DNA from: Streptomyces brasiliensis
GTDB lineage: Bacteria > Actinomycetota > Actinomycetes > Streptomycetales > Streptomycetaceae
Reading direction: 5' to 3'
Assembly: GCF_014647875.1 (NCBI RefSeq)
Contig: NZ_BMQA01000007.1
Location: 62,001 to 126,000, forward strand
Length of the DNA: 64,000 nt
This document shows positions 1-7,935 of this stretch, piece after piece; the stretch's first letter is position 1, and each line of letters starts with the position of its first letter. Position numbers and translations under genes: made by a program. The notes under the pieces are model-generated. The model did not search any database. It was not told the DNA's origin and saw only the letters and a list, made by a program, of their open reading frames with translations.

Positions 1-1
1 C

Positions 2-358
2 GGCCTGGGAGTGCCCGCCTCGGCCGACGAGTCCTCGGTACGGATCATGAGCTTCTCGGCGCGGTCGCTGCACCGGGTACGGGCGGCCTCGCCGACGCTG
101 CCGACCGTGTACCTGATGCAGTTCCTGCGGCCCCGGCTGCGCGACGGGCGACTGCCGGCCGGTGTCCGGATCGCGGGCCCCTCGATCCGGATCGTGCGCA
201 ACCACCCGGCGTTCATCGAGCGCCTGAAGCAGGCCGGTCACCAGGTGCACGTGTGGACCGTGAACGAGCCGGAGGACGTCGGCCTCTGTCTCGAGCTGGG
301 CGTCGACGCGATCATCACCAACCGGCCGCGCGCGGTGCTGGACCAGCTGGGCCGGTGA
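2..358 (+). CDS. Glycerophosphodiester phosphodiesterase, C-terminal part
   Basis: This is the last 118 residues of a protein that begins before the window. The end of a GDPD TIM barrel is visible: a segment around residues 70-85 reading VHVWTVNEPEDV, followed by LGVDAIITNRPRAVL, which is the typical closing strand and helix (GVDGIITNRP) of these enzymes. The family hydrolyses glycerophosphodiesters to glycerol-3-phosphate and an alcohol. The active-site histidines and acidic residues of the N-terminal half are outside the window, so activity cannot be judged. The reading frame is open from base 2 and stops at 356-358. Confidence 0.85.
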   Translation, partial: GLGVPASADESSVRIMSFSARSLHRVRAASPTLPTVYLMQFLRPRLRDGRLPAGVRIAGPSIRIVRNHPAFIERLKQAGHQVHVWTVNEPEDVGLCLELGVDAIITNRPRAVLDQLGR

Positions 359-387
359 GCGGGGGGCCGGCGTCGCTGCGGCTGCCC

Positions 388-419
388 TGACATAAGGACG
401 CCGTGACATAAGGACGCCG
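388..419. repeat. Perfect 16-bp tandem duplication
   Basis: TGACATAAGGACGCCG occurs twice back to back at 388-403 and 404-419. A degenerate echo (GCATAAAGAGGCCG) follows near 440-453, and a further weak echo (TGACCTAAAGAAC) near 463-475. The array sits just after the phosphodiesterase stop, in the 341-bp gap before the ATPase gene. Nothing else in this gap reads as coding. Function unknown. Confidence 0.8.
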
Positions 420-699
420 TGGCTCAAAATCCACCCGCGGCATAAAGAGGCCGCGCCCCCTGTGACCTAAAGAACTACGTAAGGACCGGCTCGCGTAACT
501 TGACCGGATCGCCCGCTCGGACGGCCCTCATTCGCAGACCACACCAACGAAATCCAGCCATCTCGTTACAGGGAGTGCTCCGGCGCGTTCGGTCCGTGTT
601 CGAACGTTGCGAATGCGTCACCGGACCCGCATTGGCCGGTTTCCGGTTCTGGCCAATGGGGCATCCACACCGTGGCGTGGGGCAAAGGAGGTCTCGGGG

Positions 700-1251
700 G
701 TGGCGTTGGTGGTGGCACAGGAGGTGCCCACGTCGTCGAGCATGGCCGTACCCCATGGCCCTGCGGGCGTGGGGGAAGCAAGACACCGGATGCGCGATCA
801 GTTGCGTACGGGTGGCGTATCGGAATCGGTCATCGACGACGCCGTACTGATCCTTTCCGAACTATTGAGCAATGCCTGCAAACACGGGCGACCACTGGGC
901 GACGCGACGGCCGGGGACGGCGACGTCCGGGCCGCCTGGCGTGTGGACCCGCACGGACGGCTCATCGTCGAGGTCACGGACGGGGGCGGTCCGACCCGCC
1001 CGGCTCCGGCGACCCCGTCGGTCACCGCGCACGGCGGTCGCGGGCTGAACATCATCACCGCGCTGGCCGATGACTGGGGTGTCCGGGACGACACCCAGGG
1101 CGAGGTCACGGTGTGGGTCGTCGTCCACGAGGACGTTCATGATCCGGATGCCGGGCAGCGCAGCGGGGACTTCGTCACGCGCGTCATCGCGCCCGCGATC
1201 CCGGTGATCCCCGAACTGGACTTCGCGGCCGCCTTCGACGACCTGGACTGA
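700..1251 (+). CDS. ATP-binding protein, anti-sigma factor type HATPase
   Basis: A 183-residue protein with the GHKL ATPase fold of RsbW/SpoIIAB-type regulators. The N box is ILSELLSNACKHG (about residues 50-62). The G1 motif is VTDGGG, and a G2-like HGGRGLNII segment follows. Such proteins bind or phosphorylate sigma factors or anti-anti-sigma factors in partner switching. The GTG at 700 is preferred because AAGGAGG (685-691) precedes it at good spacing; upstream in-frame starts lack a ribosome site. The C-terminal 40 residues (VTRVIAPAIPVIPELDF) lie outside the ATPase core. No partner gene adjoins it, so its target is unknown. Confidence 0.85.
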   Translation: MALVVAQEVPTSSSMAVPHGPAGVGEARHRMRDQLRTGGVSESVIDDAVLILSELLSNACKHGRPLGDATAGDGDVRAAWRVDPHGRLIVEVTDGGGPTRPAPATPSVTAHGGRGLNIITALADDWGVRDDTQGEVTVWVVVHEDVHDPDAGQRSGDFVTRVIAPAIPVIPELDFAAAFDDLD

Positions 1252-1567
1252 ATCGAACCGCAGAGCAGCGCGACGGCCGGGGCCCGGCTTCCGGGACGAA
1301 CCGGAGTCCCGGCCCGCGCGGACACCTTCCGGCGGGGTCGGCCGACGGGTCGGGGCGGCGGGCCACGGGTTCGGACCCGGGCACGCGCGGGTTCCGGCCG
1401 GGCACGTGCCGGTACGCCCCCGGGTTCCCGGCCGTCGCGACCACCCGCCGTACGCAGGGCCCAGGCGGCCGGCAACACCCGACACCCCCAGCCCAGCACA
1501 CGCCCCCGCCGCTCACAGGTTCCCGTCCGCCACCAGCCGCGTCGTCCACAGGTTCCCGTCGGTCGGA

Positions 1568-1589
1568 GCGGGAGCGGCTAGGCTCCCGC
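1568..1589. promoter_or_regulatory. Inverted repeat spanning a -10-like hexamer
   Basis: GCGGGAGC at 1568-1575 and GCTCCCGC at 1582-1589 form a perfect 8-bp inverted repeat with a 6-base spacer. A -10-like TAGGCT (1579-1584) lies across its centre, about 40 bases before the gene at 1626. It could be an operator over the promoter. Two direct copies of CACAGGTTCCCGTC lie just upstream (1514-1527 and 1547-1560). The rest of 1252-1567 shows no gene. Confidence 0.35.
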
Positions 1590-1625
1590 CCGTACCAGAC
1601 GAGCCGTAACCGGGAGACACCCACG

Positions 1626-2591
1626 ATGGCCAAGAAGCGACCCCAGACGAAGGCCAAGCAGCCCCAGATCACCGACGGAGAGATCCCGGTCGTCGGCGCC
1701 CGTGAGCCCTGCCCCTGCGGCAGCGGCCGCCGTTACAAGGCGTGTCACGGGCGCGCCGCCGCGCACGCCGCGACGGAGTTGGTGCACCGCCCGTTCGAGG
1801 GGCTGCCGGGCGAGGGCGACTGGGTGGCGCTGCGCGAACTGGTGCCCGCCGCCACGGCCGAGCTGACCCTGAAGGACGGTCTGCCCGAGGGCGTCCCCTC
1901 GGTCACGCTCGCCACGGTGCTGCCGATGGCCTGGCCCGCCCTGCGCCGCGACGACGGCTCGGTCCTGCTGGGCCTGCAGAACGACACGGCGTCCGGCGAC
2001 ATCAGCCGCGACCTCGCCGACACCCTCCAGCGCGCCCTCGCCGCAGAGCCTGGCACCCCGGTCGAGGGCCGCCGGGCACCCGTCGACGGTCCGCGCCTGC
2101 AGGACCTCCTCGACCTCGAAGGCGCCTTCGAGCCAGTTGTGCACCCCGGCTTCGAGTTCTGGGTGCCGGACCCGGAGAACACCACGCCCGAGGTGGCCGC
2201 CTCCCTGGAGCGGGCCAACGCCGCGGCGATCCCCACCGTGAAGCTGACCGGCGTGGATGCCGCCTACTGGTGCGAGACGCCGGAGAAGAACCACCTGCGC
2301 TGGGTCATGCCGTACCCGGAGGAGCGCCTTCTGGACGCTCTCGCGCGTCTGCACGCGGCCGGTCGCTCGAGTCTCGGCGAGGGCACCCGCCTGGTCGGTT
2401 CCTTCCGCGCCCACGGTCTGACCGTGCCGGTGTGGGACCTGCCGAGCGGCGTGAGCGCCGAGGACGTGGAGAAGCCGGCCGCCGAATTCGCCGAGCGCCT
2501 CACCGCGGCGCTGGCCTCGGACGCGCCGCTCACCTCCGACGAGCGACGTGCACGCGGCGGCCTGACCAACCGCCAGGTCACGCTCAGCTGA
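1626..2591 (+). CDS. DUF5926 family protein with SEC-C zinc motif
   Basis: A 321-residue protein with a basic N-terminus (MAKKRPQTKAKQPQ) and a SEC-C metal-binding motif near residues 29-41 (CPCGSGRRYKACHG), the zinc-binding module found at the end of SecA and in many actinobacterial proteins. The remaining 270 residues match my memory of the actinobacterial DUF5926 family, whose function is unknown. The ATG start has GGGAG about 10 bases upstream. A hairpin at 2609-2640 follows. It is transcribed alone. I infer only zinc binding, not a role. Confidence 0.8.
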   Translation: MAKKRPQTKAKQPQITDGEIPVVGAREPCPCGSGRRYKACHGRAAAHAATELVHRPFEGLPGEGDWVALRELVPAATAELTLKDGLPEGVPSVTLATVLPMAWPALRRDDGSVLLGLQNDTASGDISRDLADTLQRALAAEPGTPVEGRRAPVDGPRLQDLLDLEGAFEPVVHPGFEFWVPDPENTTPEVAASLERANAAAIPTVKLTGVDAAYWCETPEKNHLRWVMPYPEERLLDALARLHAAGRSSLGEGTRLVGSFRAHGLTVPVWDLPSGVSAEDVEKPAAEFAERLTAALASDAPLTSDERRARGGLTNRQVTLS

Positions 2592-2608
2592 CGCACAGCG
2601 GGTTCACG

Positions 2609-2640
2609 GGCTGCGGCCGACCGACCGGTCAGCCGCAGCC
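2609..2640 (+). terminator. Hairpin after the DUF5926 gene
   Basis: A 14-bp stem with one mismatch (2609-2622 pairing with 2627-2640) and a GACC loop begins 17 bases after the stop codon. There is no T-run, as is common in Streptomyces. Confidence 0.6.
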
Positions 2641-2742
2641 GGACCCGCCGAAACAGGTGACTCCTGTCACAAGTCCCCGACGCGACAGGCAAATCGGTGT
2701 CCGAATAGCCGAGATCGAATTTGCTAACCGCCGATCTCTTGT

Positions 2743-2800
2743 TACCGTTCCAGTAGCCCGGTTGCTGGTGCATCCCCCGTCGCCAGCAACCGGGTCTTTT
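2743..2800 (+). ncRNA. Candidate small RNA ending in a C-loop hairpin and T-run
   Basis: A perfect 12-bp stem (2757-2768 with 2783-2794) encloses a 14-base loop containing CCCCC. It is followed by TCTTTT (2795-2800), an unusually canonical intrinsic terminator for this genome. A possible promoter precedes it: TTGCTA (2721-2726), 16 bases, TACCGT (2743-2748). The neighbouring genes converge, and the upstream gene already has its own hairpin, so a short independent transcript is plausible. The T-run faces the + strand, so this does not serve the minus-strand gene ending at 2837. Expression is inferred only. Confidence 0.4.
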
Positions 2801-2836
2801 CGTATCCGAAGCAGTTGTACGGAACGTAGCCCTCCG

Positions 2837-3481
2837 TCAACTCCTCTTGAACGCTTTGGAGTTGACGCCGAAGTCGGTGTTGCTTGCCGAGCGCAGCAGC
2901 AGCGGTCCCTCGCCACCGCGCGCAGCGAATTCCGTGACCGCCGTGTACCCGTCCAGGTCGCCCCGGGTGCGCTCCCGGGGTGTCTCGCAGGTGGCGGGCT
3001 CGTCGTCGGAGCCCGCGCGGCAGTGCATCCGCACGGCGTGGCGGCCCGGTCCCATGAGGCTGAGCACGGCGTCCAGCGGCCGGCCCGTGGAGTTGCGGTA
3101 GTAGGTACGCGCCCAGGTGTCCTCGCCCTGTGTCAGCACACAGGTCTGTGCCTCGACACCGTCGGGTGAGGAGAGTTCGGGACCGCAGCGGGCCGCGGTG
3201 GCGAGCCCCAGGCCGAGCACCCGCGTGGAGCCGGGCGCGGCGGACGAGGATTTCTGGTCGCCGTACGCGCTCCGGCTCCGGTCGTCGTACGAGGGGTCGT
3301 ACGACGAACCGCGCGCCGTGTCCTGCGCGGAACGCCGTACGGCCGACCGGTCCGGGTCACCCACGGAGCCCACGGACGCCACGGCCAGGGGAACCACGAA
3401 CGCGCACACCGCGAGACCCGCGAGGGCGAGCAGACGGATCGTGTGGGGGTCCGGGGGTCCGACCCCAGAGATTCGCAGCAT
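2837..3481 (-). CDS. Membrane-anchored hypothetical protein
   Basis: A 214-residue protein with one hydrophobic segment near the N-terminus (about residues 13-33, LLALAGLAVCAFVVPLAVA), then a Ser/Tyr/Asp-rich linker. The rest appears extracytoplasmic and holds four cysteines (ARCG, QTCVL, MHCRAG, ATCET) that could form disulphides. I do not recognise the family. The ATG at 3481 was chosen because upstream codons lie in the gap after the next gene, although no clear ribosome site is visible. It lies 56 bases downstream of the primase-like gene on the same strand, so the two are probably cotranscribed. Confidence 0.65.
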   Translation of the reverse strand: MLRISGVGPPDPHTIRLLALAGLAVCAFVVPLAVASVGSVGDPDRSAVRRSAQDTARGSSYDPSYDDRSRSAYGDQKSSSAAPGSTRVLGLGLATAARCGPELSSPDGVEAQTCVLTQGEDTWARTYYRNSTGRPLDAVLSLMGPGRHAVRMHCRAGSDDEPATCETPRERTRGDLDGYTAVTEFAARGGEGPLLLRSASNTDFGVNSKAFKRS

Positions 3482-3537
3482 GTGACGGAAGATAACGACC
3501 TGTGCACGGCCGCCGGTTCGGCGCGCGCACGACACCC

Positions 3538-4203
3538 TTACAACTCGGGCGCGCTCACACCCGTACGAGTGAGGGCGTCGACCACGGCGTCCACCACGGC
3601 CTCCACGTCGGGCACCCAGGGCGAGGCGGAACCCGGCAGCGGCGCGCTCTCCCAGCGGATGGCGCCCTGGCCGGTCTCGGACGGCGGCAGGGCGAGATAG
3701 CCCCCCTCGCCGTGAAAGCGGAGGGAGCCGGGGACGAAGTCCTTGGCGTAGAGCAGGTCGCCCAACTGCTCCATGGAGTACGGCTTGACGAGGATCGCCC
3801 AGCGGGTGGGCGAGGCGATCACCGGGCCGAGGCGCATGCCCCGGCGGTCGAGTGCGTCGAGAGCGCGGGCGGCGGCGGGAGCAGGCAGGCTGACCGCGCA
3901 GGGTGCCGTGCCGCCGGTCGCCAGCACGATGGGCGCGTCCGGCCGCCGGGTCCACCACCAGCGCACCATGCGCTCGTCGGTGGTGGCCGCGAGGAGGCCG
4001 GGGTCGAAGGGATGCGCACCGGGCACCGTGCACTCCGGGTCGGGACACGCGCAGCGCGCCCGTCCTTGCGGGTCCGGAGCCACGCCCGGGAGTACGGGCC
4101 ACTGCCATTCCGTCGCGAAGGTCAGGGCCGCGCTGATCAGGTCAGGCCTCCCGTCGTTCCGCCTGGACAGGAGCCTGCGTCGCCTTCCGAGGATCTCGCG
4201 CAT
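3538..4203 (-). CDS. Primase-polymerase (prim-pol) domain protein, probably inactive
   Basis: A 221-residue protein resembling the N-terminal prim-pol (archaeo-eukaryotic primase-like) domain that is often annotated as bifunctional DNA primase/polymerase in streptomycetes. Features include the early segment ALTFATEWQWPVLPG, a CACPDPECTVPGAHP zinc-like stretch near residues 50-64, a WWTRRPDAPIVLATGG segment, and a late RFHGEGGYLALPPS. Active relatives carry an acidic DxD after the ATGG-type segment. Here that place reads APCAVSLPAPAA with no acidic residue, so polymerase activity is doubtful. AAAGGAA lies upstream of the ATG. It probably leads a two-gene unit with the gene at 2837-3481. Confidence 0.7.
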   Translation of the reverse strand: MREILGRRRRLLSRRNDGRPDLISAALTFATEWQWPVLPGVAPDPQGRARCACPDPECTVPGAHPFDPGLLAATTDERMVRWWWTRRPDAPIVLATGGTAPCAVSLPAPAAARALDALDRRGMRLGPVIASPTRWAILVKPYSMEQLGDLLYAKDFVPGSLRFHGEGGYLALPPSETGQGAIRWESAPLPGSASPWVPDVEAVVDAVVDALTRTGVSAPEL

Positions 4204-4696
4204 GAGCGCTCGTTCCTTTCCGTTGCACCGCTGGCAACACCGTGGACCACATCACACCATGTGTCGATCACTTCACTGTGCGTACCTGTTGGCGCATCAC
4301 ACCCCTGCTCCTGGCAAGGGGAACCCCAAGGGGTCGAGCATTGGCCGTGTCCGCGTCCTACTGCGTCTATCAAAAGCACGGCCGCGGCGTGGGGGTGGCG
4401 AAGTCTGGCGTTTTGCGTCCCGCGTATTTCTCTTCGCCTCCGCCACGGGAGGATGGGGCACGGTCGTCGGTGGCTAAGACGCCCGGGTCCGTCGCCAGGT
4501 TCCGGGTGGCCCCCAACCACCCCTGGCCTTCACCGAGTACGTACCCATCACGACCGCTGTGACGCTCCGTGGAGCAAACCCAGTCGACCGCAATGAGCCG
4601 ATACCCGAGGCAGTTTCAAGCCAACTTCGCTGTCGCGCAAGTGCTCCGGCCGAAACCCCCAAGAGGCCCGTGGACACCAGGAATCCTCGCAGGACA
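4204..4696. other. Divergent intergenic region without a convincing gene
   Basis: This stretch separates the leftward prim-pol-like gene from the rightward phosphatase. It is less G/C-rich than its surroundings and should hold both promoters. Short reading frames here lack Streptomyces codon bias. I see no repeat or RNA gene. Confidence 0.5.
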
Positions 4697-4801
4697 ATGC
4701 TGGACATCCCCTCTCGAGTGCGTGTACATGTGGAGACACTGCTAGCGGCGCAGAATCACATGGGGGTTTGCGATGCTTCTGAGCAATACGCACCGGTCTG
4801 A
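4697..4801 (+). other. 34-codon frame ending in TGA just upstream of and in frame with the PP2C gene
   Basis: ATG at 4697 opens a 34-residue frame beginning MLDIPSRVRVHVETLLAAQ and ending EQYAPV, with TGA at 4799-4801. After the stop the same frame continues AAG CCG GAC GCC and then the ATG at 4814. The peptide looks like a genuine protein start (an amphipathic helix) and has AGGA close upstream. The annotated ATG at 4814 has no ribosome site. Either this is a leader peptide, or it is an N-terminal extension cut off by a one-base change such as GGA to TGA. I recall similar N-termini on homologues but cannot verify it. Confidence 0.5.
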
Positions 4802-4813
4802 AAGCCGGACGCC

Positions 4814-6232
4814 ATGAACGCCCCGCACCCTCCGAAAGTGGCTGGAATCGATTCAACCGTTTCCACTCCCGCACACACTGTCACGCCCGCCCCCACCACC
4901 CCGGGCACACCTCAGGTCCCCAAGACACCCGCACCCACCACTCCCGCTCCCGGCGCCGTCCTCCAGGACCGGCTGGCCGGCTGGGTCTCGGACCTGACCA
5001 CCCTCCACGAACTCACCGAACGCCAGGTGCGCACCGACTCGGTGGAGTCCGCTCTCCAGGAACTGCTGCGCGCCGGCGCCGCCCTCGTGGGCGCCGGGCG
5101 CGGTCTCGTCGTGCTGGAACCCGACGACGGCCTCGGCCCCGCCACCACGATCGGCCTCGGCCTCGGCCGCGCCGACCTCGGTCACATCGAGACCGTGCCG
5201 CGCGGCGCCCTGCCGTACGGCCGCCTTCTCGACACGGCCGCCGGGCTCCCCGGCGGCGACGGCGAGATCGTCCGCCCCGACCTGTTCGCCGAGGACGGCC
5301 TCGACCCCCGCCACCGCGAGGTCGCCGCCCGCCTCGGCTACGCCGCCAGCTACGCCCTCCCCCTGTCCACGGAGTCCGCCGGCCGCCTGGGCGCCGCCGT
5401 GTGGCTGTACGACGAGCCGGCCGAGCCGCACGAACGCGCGCGCCATCTCGCCGGCCTGTACGTCCGCCACACCACCGAGCACCTGGCCCGGCTGGTCGAA
5501 CTCGAGCGCACACGCGCGTCAATGGCGGCCGTCACCGACGAACTGCTCCCGTCCCGGCTGCCCCGGGTGCCCGGCGTGCAGCTCGCCGCCCGCCACCGCA
5601 CCGGCCCGTGCGGGGGCGGCGACTGGTACGACGCGCTTCCGCTGCCCGACGCGGCGCTCGGCCTCGCCGTCGGCTCGGTCACCGGCACCGGGCCCAGCGC
5701 GGTCGCCGCCATGGGCCGGCTGCGCGCGTCCCTGCGGGCGTACGCGGTGATGGAGGGCGAGGACCCGGTCGCCGTCCTGTCCGACCTCGAACTGCTGCTG
5801 CGGCTGACCGAGCCCGCCCGCTCGGCGACCGCGCTGTTCGCCTATTGCGAACCCGCGCTGCGGAAGGTCACCCTGGCCGGTGCCGGACACAGCCCGCCGC
5901 TGCTGCTCGGCGAGCGGCGCACCGAGTTCGCGGAGACCTCCGTGTCCGCGCCCCTGGGCATGCTCGCCTGCTGGGAGGCGCCGAGCGTGGAGTTCCAGGC
6001 GGAGGCCGGAGAGACGGTTCTGCTCTACACCGACGGGCTGCTGCACCGCACCGGCGACCCCACGGACCGCGCCTTCGCCCGGCTGCACGCAGCCGCGGCC
6101 GGCGTGCCGCGCTCCCGGCTCCACGACCCCGAGGCCATCGCCGACCACGTCCTGCGCACGGTCCTGCCGGACGGCCTCGACGCGGCGGACAGCCCGGATG
6201 ACGTGGTCCTGCTGGCTGCGCGCTTCGACTGA
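4814..6232 (+). CDS. GAF-PP2C (SpoIIE-type) serine/threonine phosphatase
   Basis: A 472-residue protein. Residues 1-55 are a Pro/Thr-rich linker, about 60-230 a GAF-like sensor domain, and about 250-470 a SpoIIE/PP2C phosphatase domain. The metal-binding motifs are GGGDWYDALPLPD, a glycine-rich GAGHSPPLLL, LLYTDGLLHR and a closing DDVVLLA. Such enzymes usually dephosphorylate anti-anti-sigma factors and work with HATPase kinases like those at 700 and 9902. The ATG at 4814 lacks a Shine-Dalgarno sequence, and an in-frame frame upstream (4697-4801) ends 12 bases before it, so the true N-terminus is uncertain. The catalytic domain appears complete. Confidence 0.85.
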   Translation: MNAPHPPKVAGIDSTVSTPAHTVTPAPTTPGTPQVPKTPAPTTPAPGAVLQDRLAGWVSDLTTLHELTERQVRTDSVESALQELLRAGAALVGAGRGLVVLEPDDGLGPATTIGLGLGRADLGHIETVPRGALPYGRLLDTAAGLPGGDGEIVRPDLFAEDGLDPRHREVAARLGYAASYALPLSTESAGRLGAAVWLYDEPAEPHERARHLAGLYVRHTTEHLARLVELERTRASMAAVTDELLPSRLPRVPGVQLAARHRTGPCGGGDWYDALPLPDAALGLAVGSVTGTGPSAVAAMGRLRASLRAYAVMEGEDPVAVLSDLELLLRLTEPARSATALFAYCEPALRKVTLAGAGHSPPLLLGERRTEFAETSVSAPLGMLACWEAPSVEFQAEAGETVLLYTDGLLHRTGDPTDRAFARLHAAAAGVPRSRLHDPEAIADHVLRTVLPDGLDAADSPDDVVLLAARFD

Positions 6233-6333
6233 GCAATACCGCACATACGCCTGAGCAGTCCCGTACATACGGCATGCCGGGGCATAACACGCTGTCCGAC
6301 CCGGGGTCCCTCGCCGTACGACCGTACGATGAT

Positions 6334-6384
6334 GGGGGTCCCCCCTGCTCGGGCGGAGAGCGGAGCGCCGAGTGCTCGGGGGAC
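6334..6384. repeat. Large imperfect palindrome in the pepP leader
   Basis: GTCCCCCC near 6338-6345 followed by TGCTCGGGCG pairs imperfectly with CGCCGAGTGCTCGGGGGAC at 6366-6384. The element lies between the likely -10 (TACGAT, about 6325-6330) and the start of the peptidase gene, so it would fold in the mRNA leader. Its form (GGGGGTCCCCCCTGCTCG ... GGGGGA) resembles a palindrome I recall as dispersed in many Streptomyces genomes. That resemblance needs a genome search. Confidence 0.5.
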
Positions 6385-6411
6385 ATCCGTGCCGTATCGA
6401 GGAGGATGACC

Positions 6412-7872
6412 GTGGCCGACGAACTCACGCCGGAGACCCCGGAGACTGAGTCGGAGGAGCCGATCAAGCAGCGCAAGAACGGCCTGTACCCGGGCGTTTC
6501 CGACGAGCTCGCCGAGAACATGAAGTCCGGCTGGGCCGATACGGAGCTGCGTGACCTGAAGCCGGTCGAGCAGGCCGCGCACGCCGCGCGCCGCCGCGCC
6601 GCGCTGTCCGCCCGCTTCCCGGGCGAACGCCTGGTGATCCCGGCGGGCAACCTGAAGACCCGCTCGAACGACACCGAGTACGCCTTCCGCTCGTCGGTCG
6701 AGTATGCGTACCTCACGGGCAACCAGACGGAGGACGGCGTCCTGGTCCTCGAGCCCACCGCCGACGGCCACCAGGAGACGATCTACCTCCTGCCGCGCTC
6801 CGACCGCGAGAACGGCGAGTTCTGGCTCTCCGGCCAGGGCGAGCTGTGGGTCGGCCGCCGCCACTCCCTCACCGAGTCCGAGGCGCTGTACGGCGTGCCG
6901 GCCGCCGATGTGCGCGAGCTGGCCGACCAGCTGCGCGAGGCCACCGGCCCGGTCCGCGTGGTACGCGGCTACGACGTCGGCATCGAGGCGGCCCTGACCG
7001 ACAAGGTCACCGCCGAGCGCGACGAGGAACTGCGCGTCTTTCTGTCCGAGGCCCGCCTGGTCAAGGACGAGTTCGAGATCGGCGAGCTGCAGAAGGCCGT
7101 CGACTCGACCGTGCGCGGCTTCGAGGACGTCGTGAAGGTCCTCGACAAGGCCGAGGCGACGAGCGAGCGCTACATCGAGGGCACGTTCTTCCTCCGCGCG
7201 CGCGTGGAGGGCAACGACGTCGGCTACGGCACGATCGCCGCGGCCGGTCCGCACGCCTGCACGCTGCACTGGGTGCGCAACGACGGCCCCGTCCGCTCCG
7301 GCGACCTGCTCCTGCTGGACGCGGGCGTCGAGACGCACACGCTGTACACGGCCGACGTCACGCGCACGCTGCCGGTCAACGGCACGTACAGCGAGATCCA
7401 GAAGAAGATCTACGACGCGGTGTACGAGGCCCAGGAGGCCGGCATCGCAGCGGTCAAGCCGGGCGCCAAGTACCGGGACTTCCACGACGCCGCGCAGCGC
7501 GTGCTGGCCGAGAAACTCGTCGAGTGGGGTCTGGTCGAGGGGCCGGTCGAGCGGGTCCTGGAACTGGGCCTGCAGCGCCGCTGGACCCTGCACGGCACCG
7601 GCCACATGCTCGGCATGGACGTCCACGACTGCGCTGCCGCACGCGTGGAGACGTACGTCGACAGCACGCTGGAGCCGGGGATGGTGCTCACGGTCGAGCC
7701 GGGTCTGTACTTCCAGGCCGACGACCTGACCGTGCCGGAGGAGTACCGGGGCATCGGCGTCCGCATCGAGGACGACATTCTCGTCACCGAGGACGGCAAC
7801 CGGAACCTCTCGGCGGGTCTGCCTCGGCAGTCCGACGAGGTCGAGGGGTGGATGGCGTCGCTGAAGGGCTGA
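6412..7872 (+). CDS. pepP: Xaa-Pro aminopeptidase (aminopeptidase P family)
   Basis: A 486-residue cytosolic metallopeptidase that removes an N-terminal residue preceding proline. It has an N-terminal AMP_N domain (about residues 50-190) and a C-terminal M24 pita-bread domain. The metal ligands are visible: LLLDAGVETHTLYTADVTRT (two Asp), HGTGHMLGMDVHD (His), LTVEPGLYF (Glu) and GVRIEDDILVT (Glu). The GTG at 6412 is preferred because GAGGAGG (6399-6405) sits 6 bases upstream; the nearby ATG at 6406 overlaps that site. It is monocistronic, with a leader palindrome and a terminator at 7885-7911. A second, shorter M24 protein lies at 24729. Confidence 0.95.
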   Translation: MADELTPETPETESEEPIKQRKNGLYPGVSDELAENMKSGWADTELRDLKPVEQAAHAARRRAALSARFPGERLVIPAGNLKTRSNDTEYAFRSSVEYAYLTGNQTEDGVLVLEPTADGHQETIYLLPRSDRENGEFWLSGQGELWVGRRHSLTESEALYGVPAADVRELADQLREATGPVRVVRGYDVGIEAALTDKVTAERDEELRVFLSEARLVKDEFEIGELQKAVDSTVRGFEDVVKVLDKAEATSERYIEGTFFLRARVEGNDVGYGTIAAAGPHACTLHWVRNDGPVRSGDLLLLDAGVETHTLYTADVTRTLPVNGTYSEIQKKIYDAVYEAQEAGIAAVKPGAKYRDFHDAAQRVLAEKLVEWGLVEGPVERVLELGLQRRWTLHGTGHMLGMDVHDCAAARVETYVDSTLEPGMVLTVEPGLYFQADDLTVPEEYRGIGVRIEDDILVTEDGNRNLSAGLPRQSDEVEGWMASLKG

Positions 7873-7884
7873 CGACAGACCGAA

Positions 7885-7911
7885 GGCCGGGCACCCGTGG
7901 GGTGCCCGGCC
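7885..7911 (+). terminator. Terminator after pepP
   Basis: A perfect 12-bp stem (7885-7896 with 7900-7911) with a 3-base loop lies 13 bases after the pepP stop. It ends 24 bases before the next start codon, so it may also form in the leader of the MocR gene. Confidence 0.75.
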
Positions 7912-7935
7912 ATTCATGTGCCTGGGGGAGTTTTC

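Noticed and set aside
862..1485. Minus-strand frame over the ATPase gene
   Set aside because: It is antisense to a recognisable HATPase domain, with no ribosome site and low-complexity sequence.
2743..2800. Assignment of the hairpin to the actinobacterial 6C RNA family
   Set aside because: 6C RNAs have two hairpins with C-rich loops. Only one is visible here, so only an unnamed small RNA is proposed.
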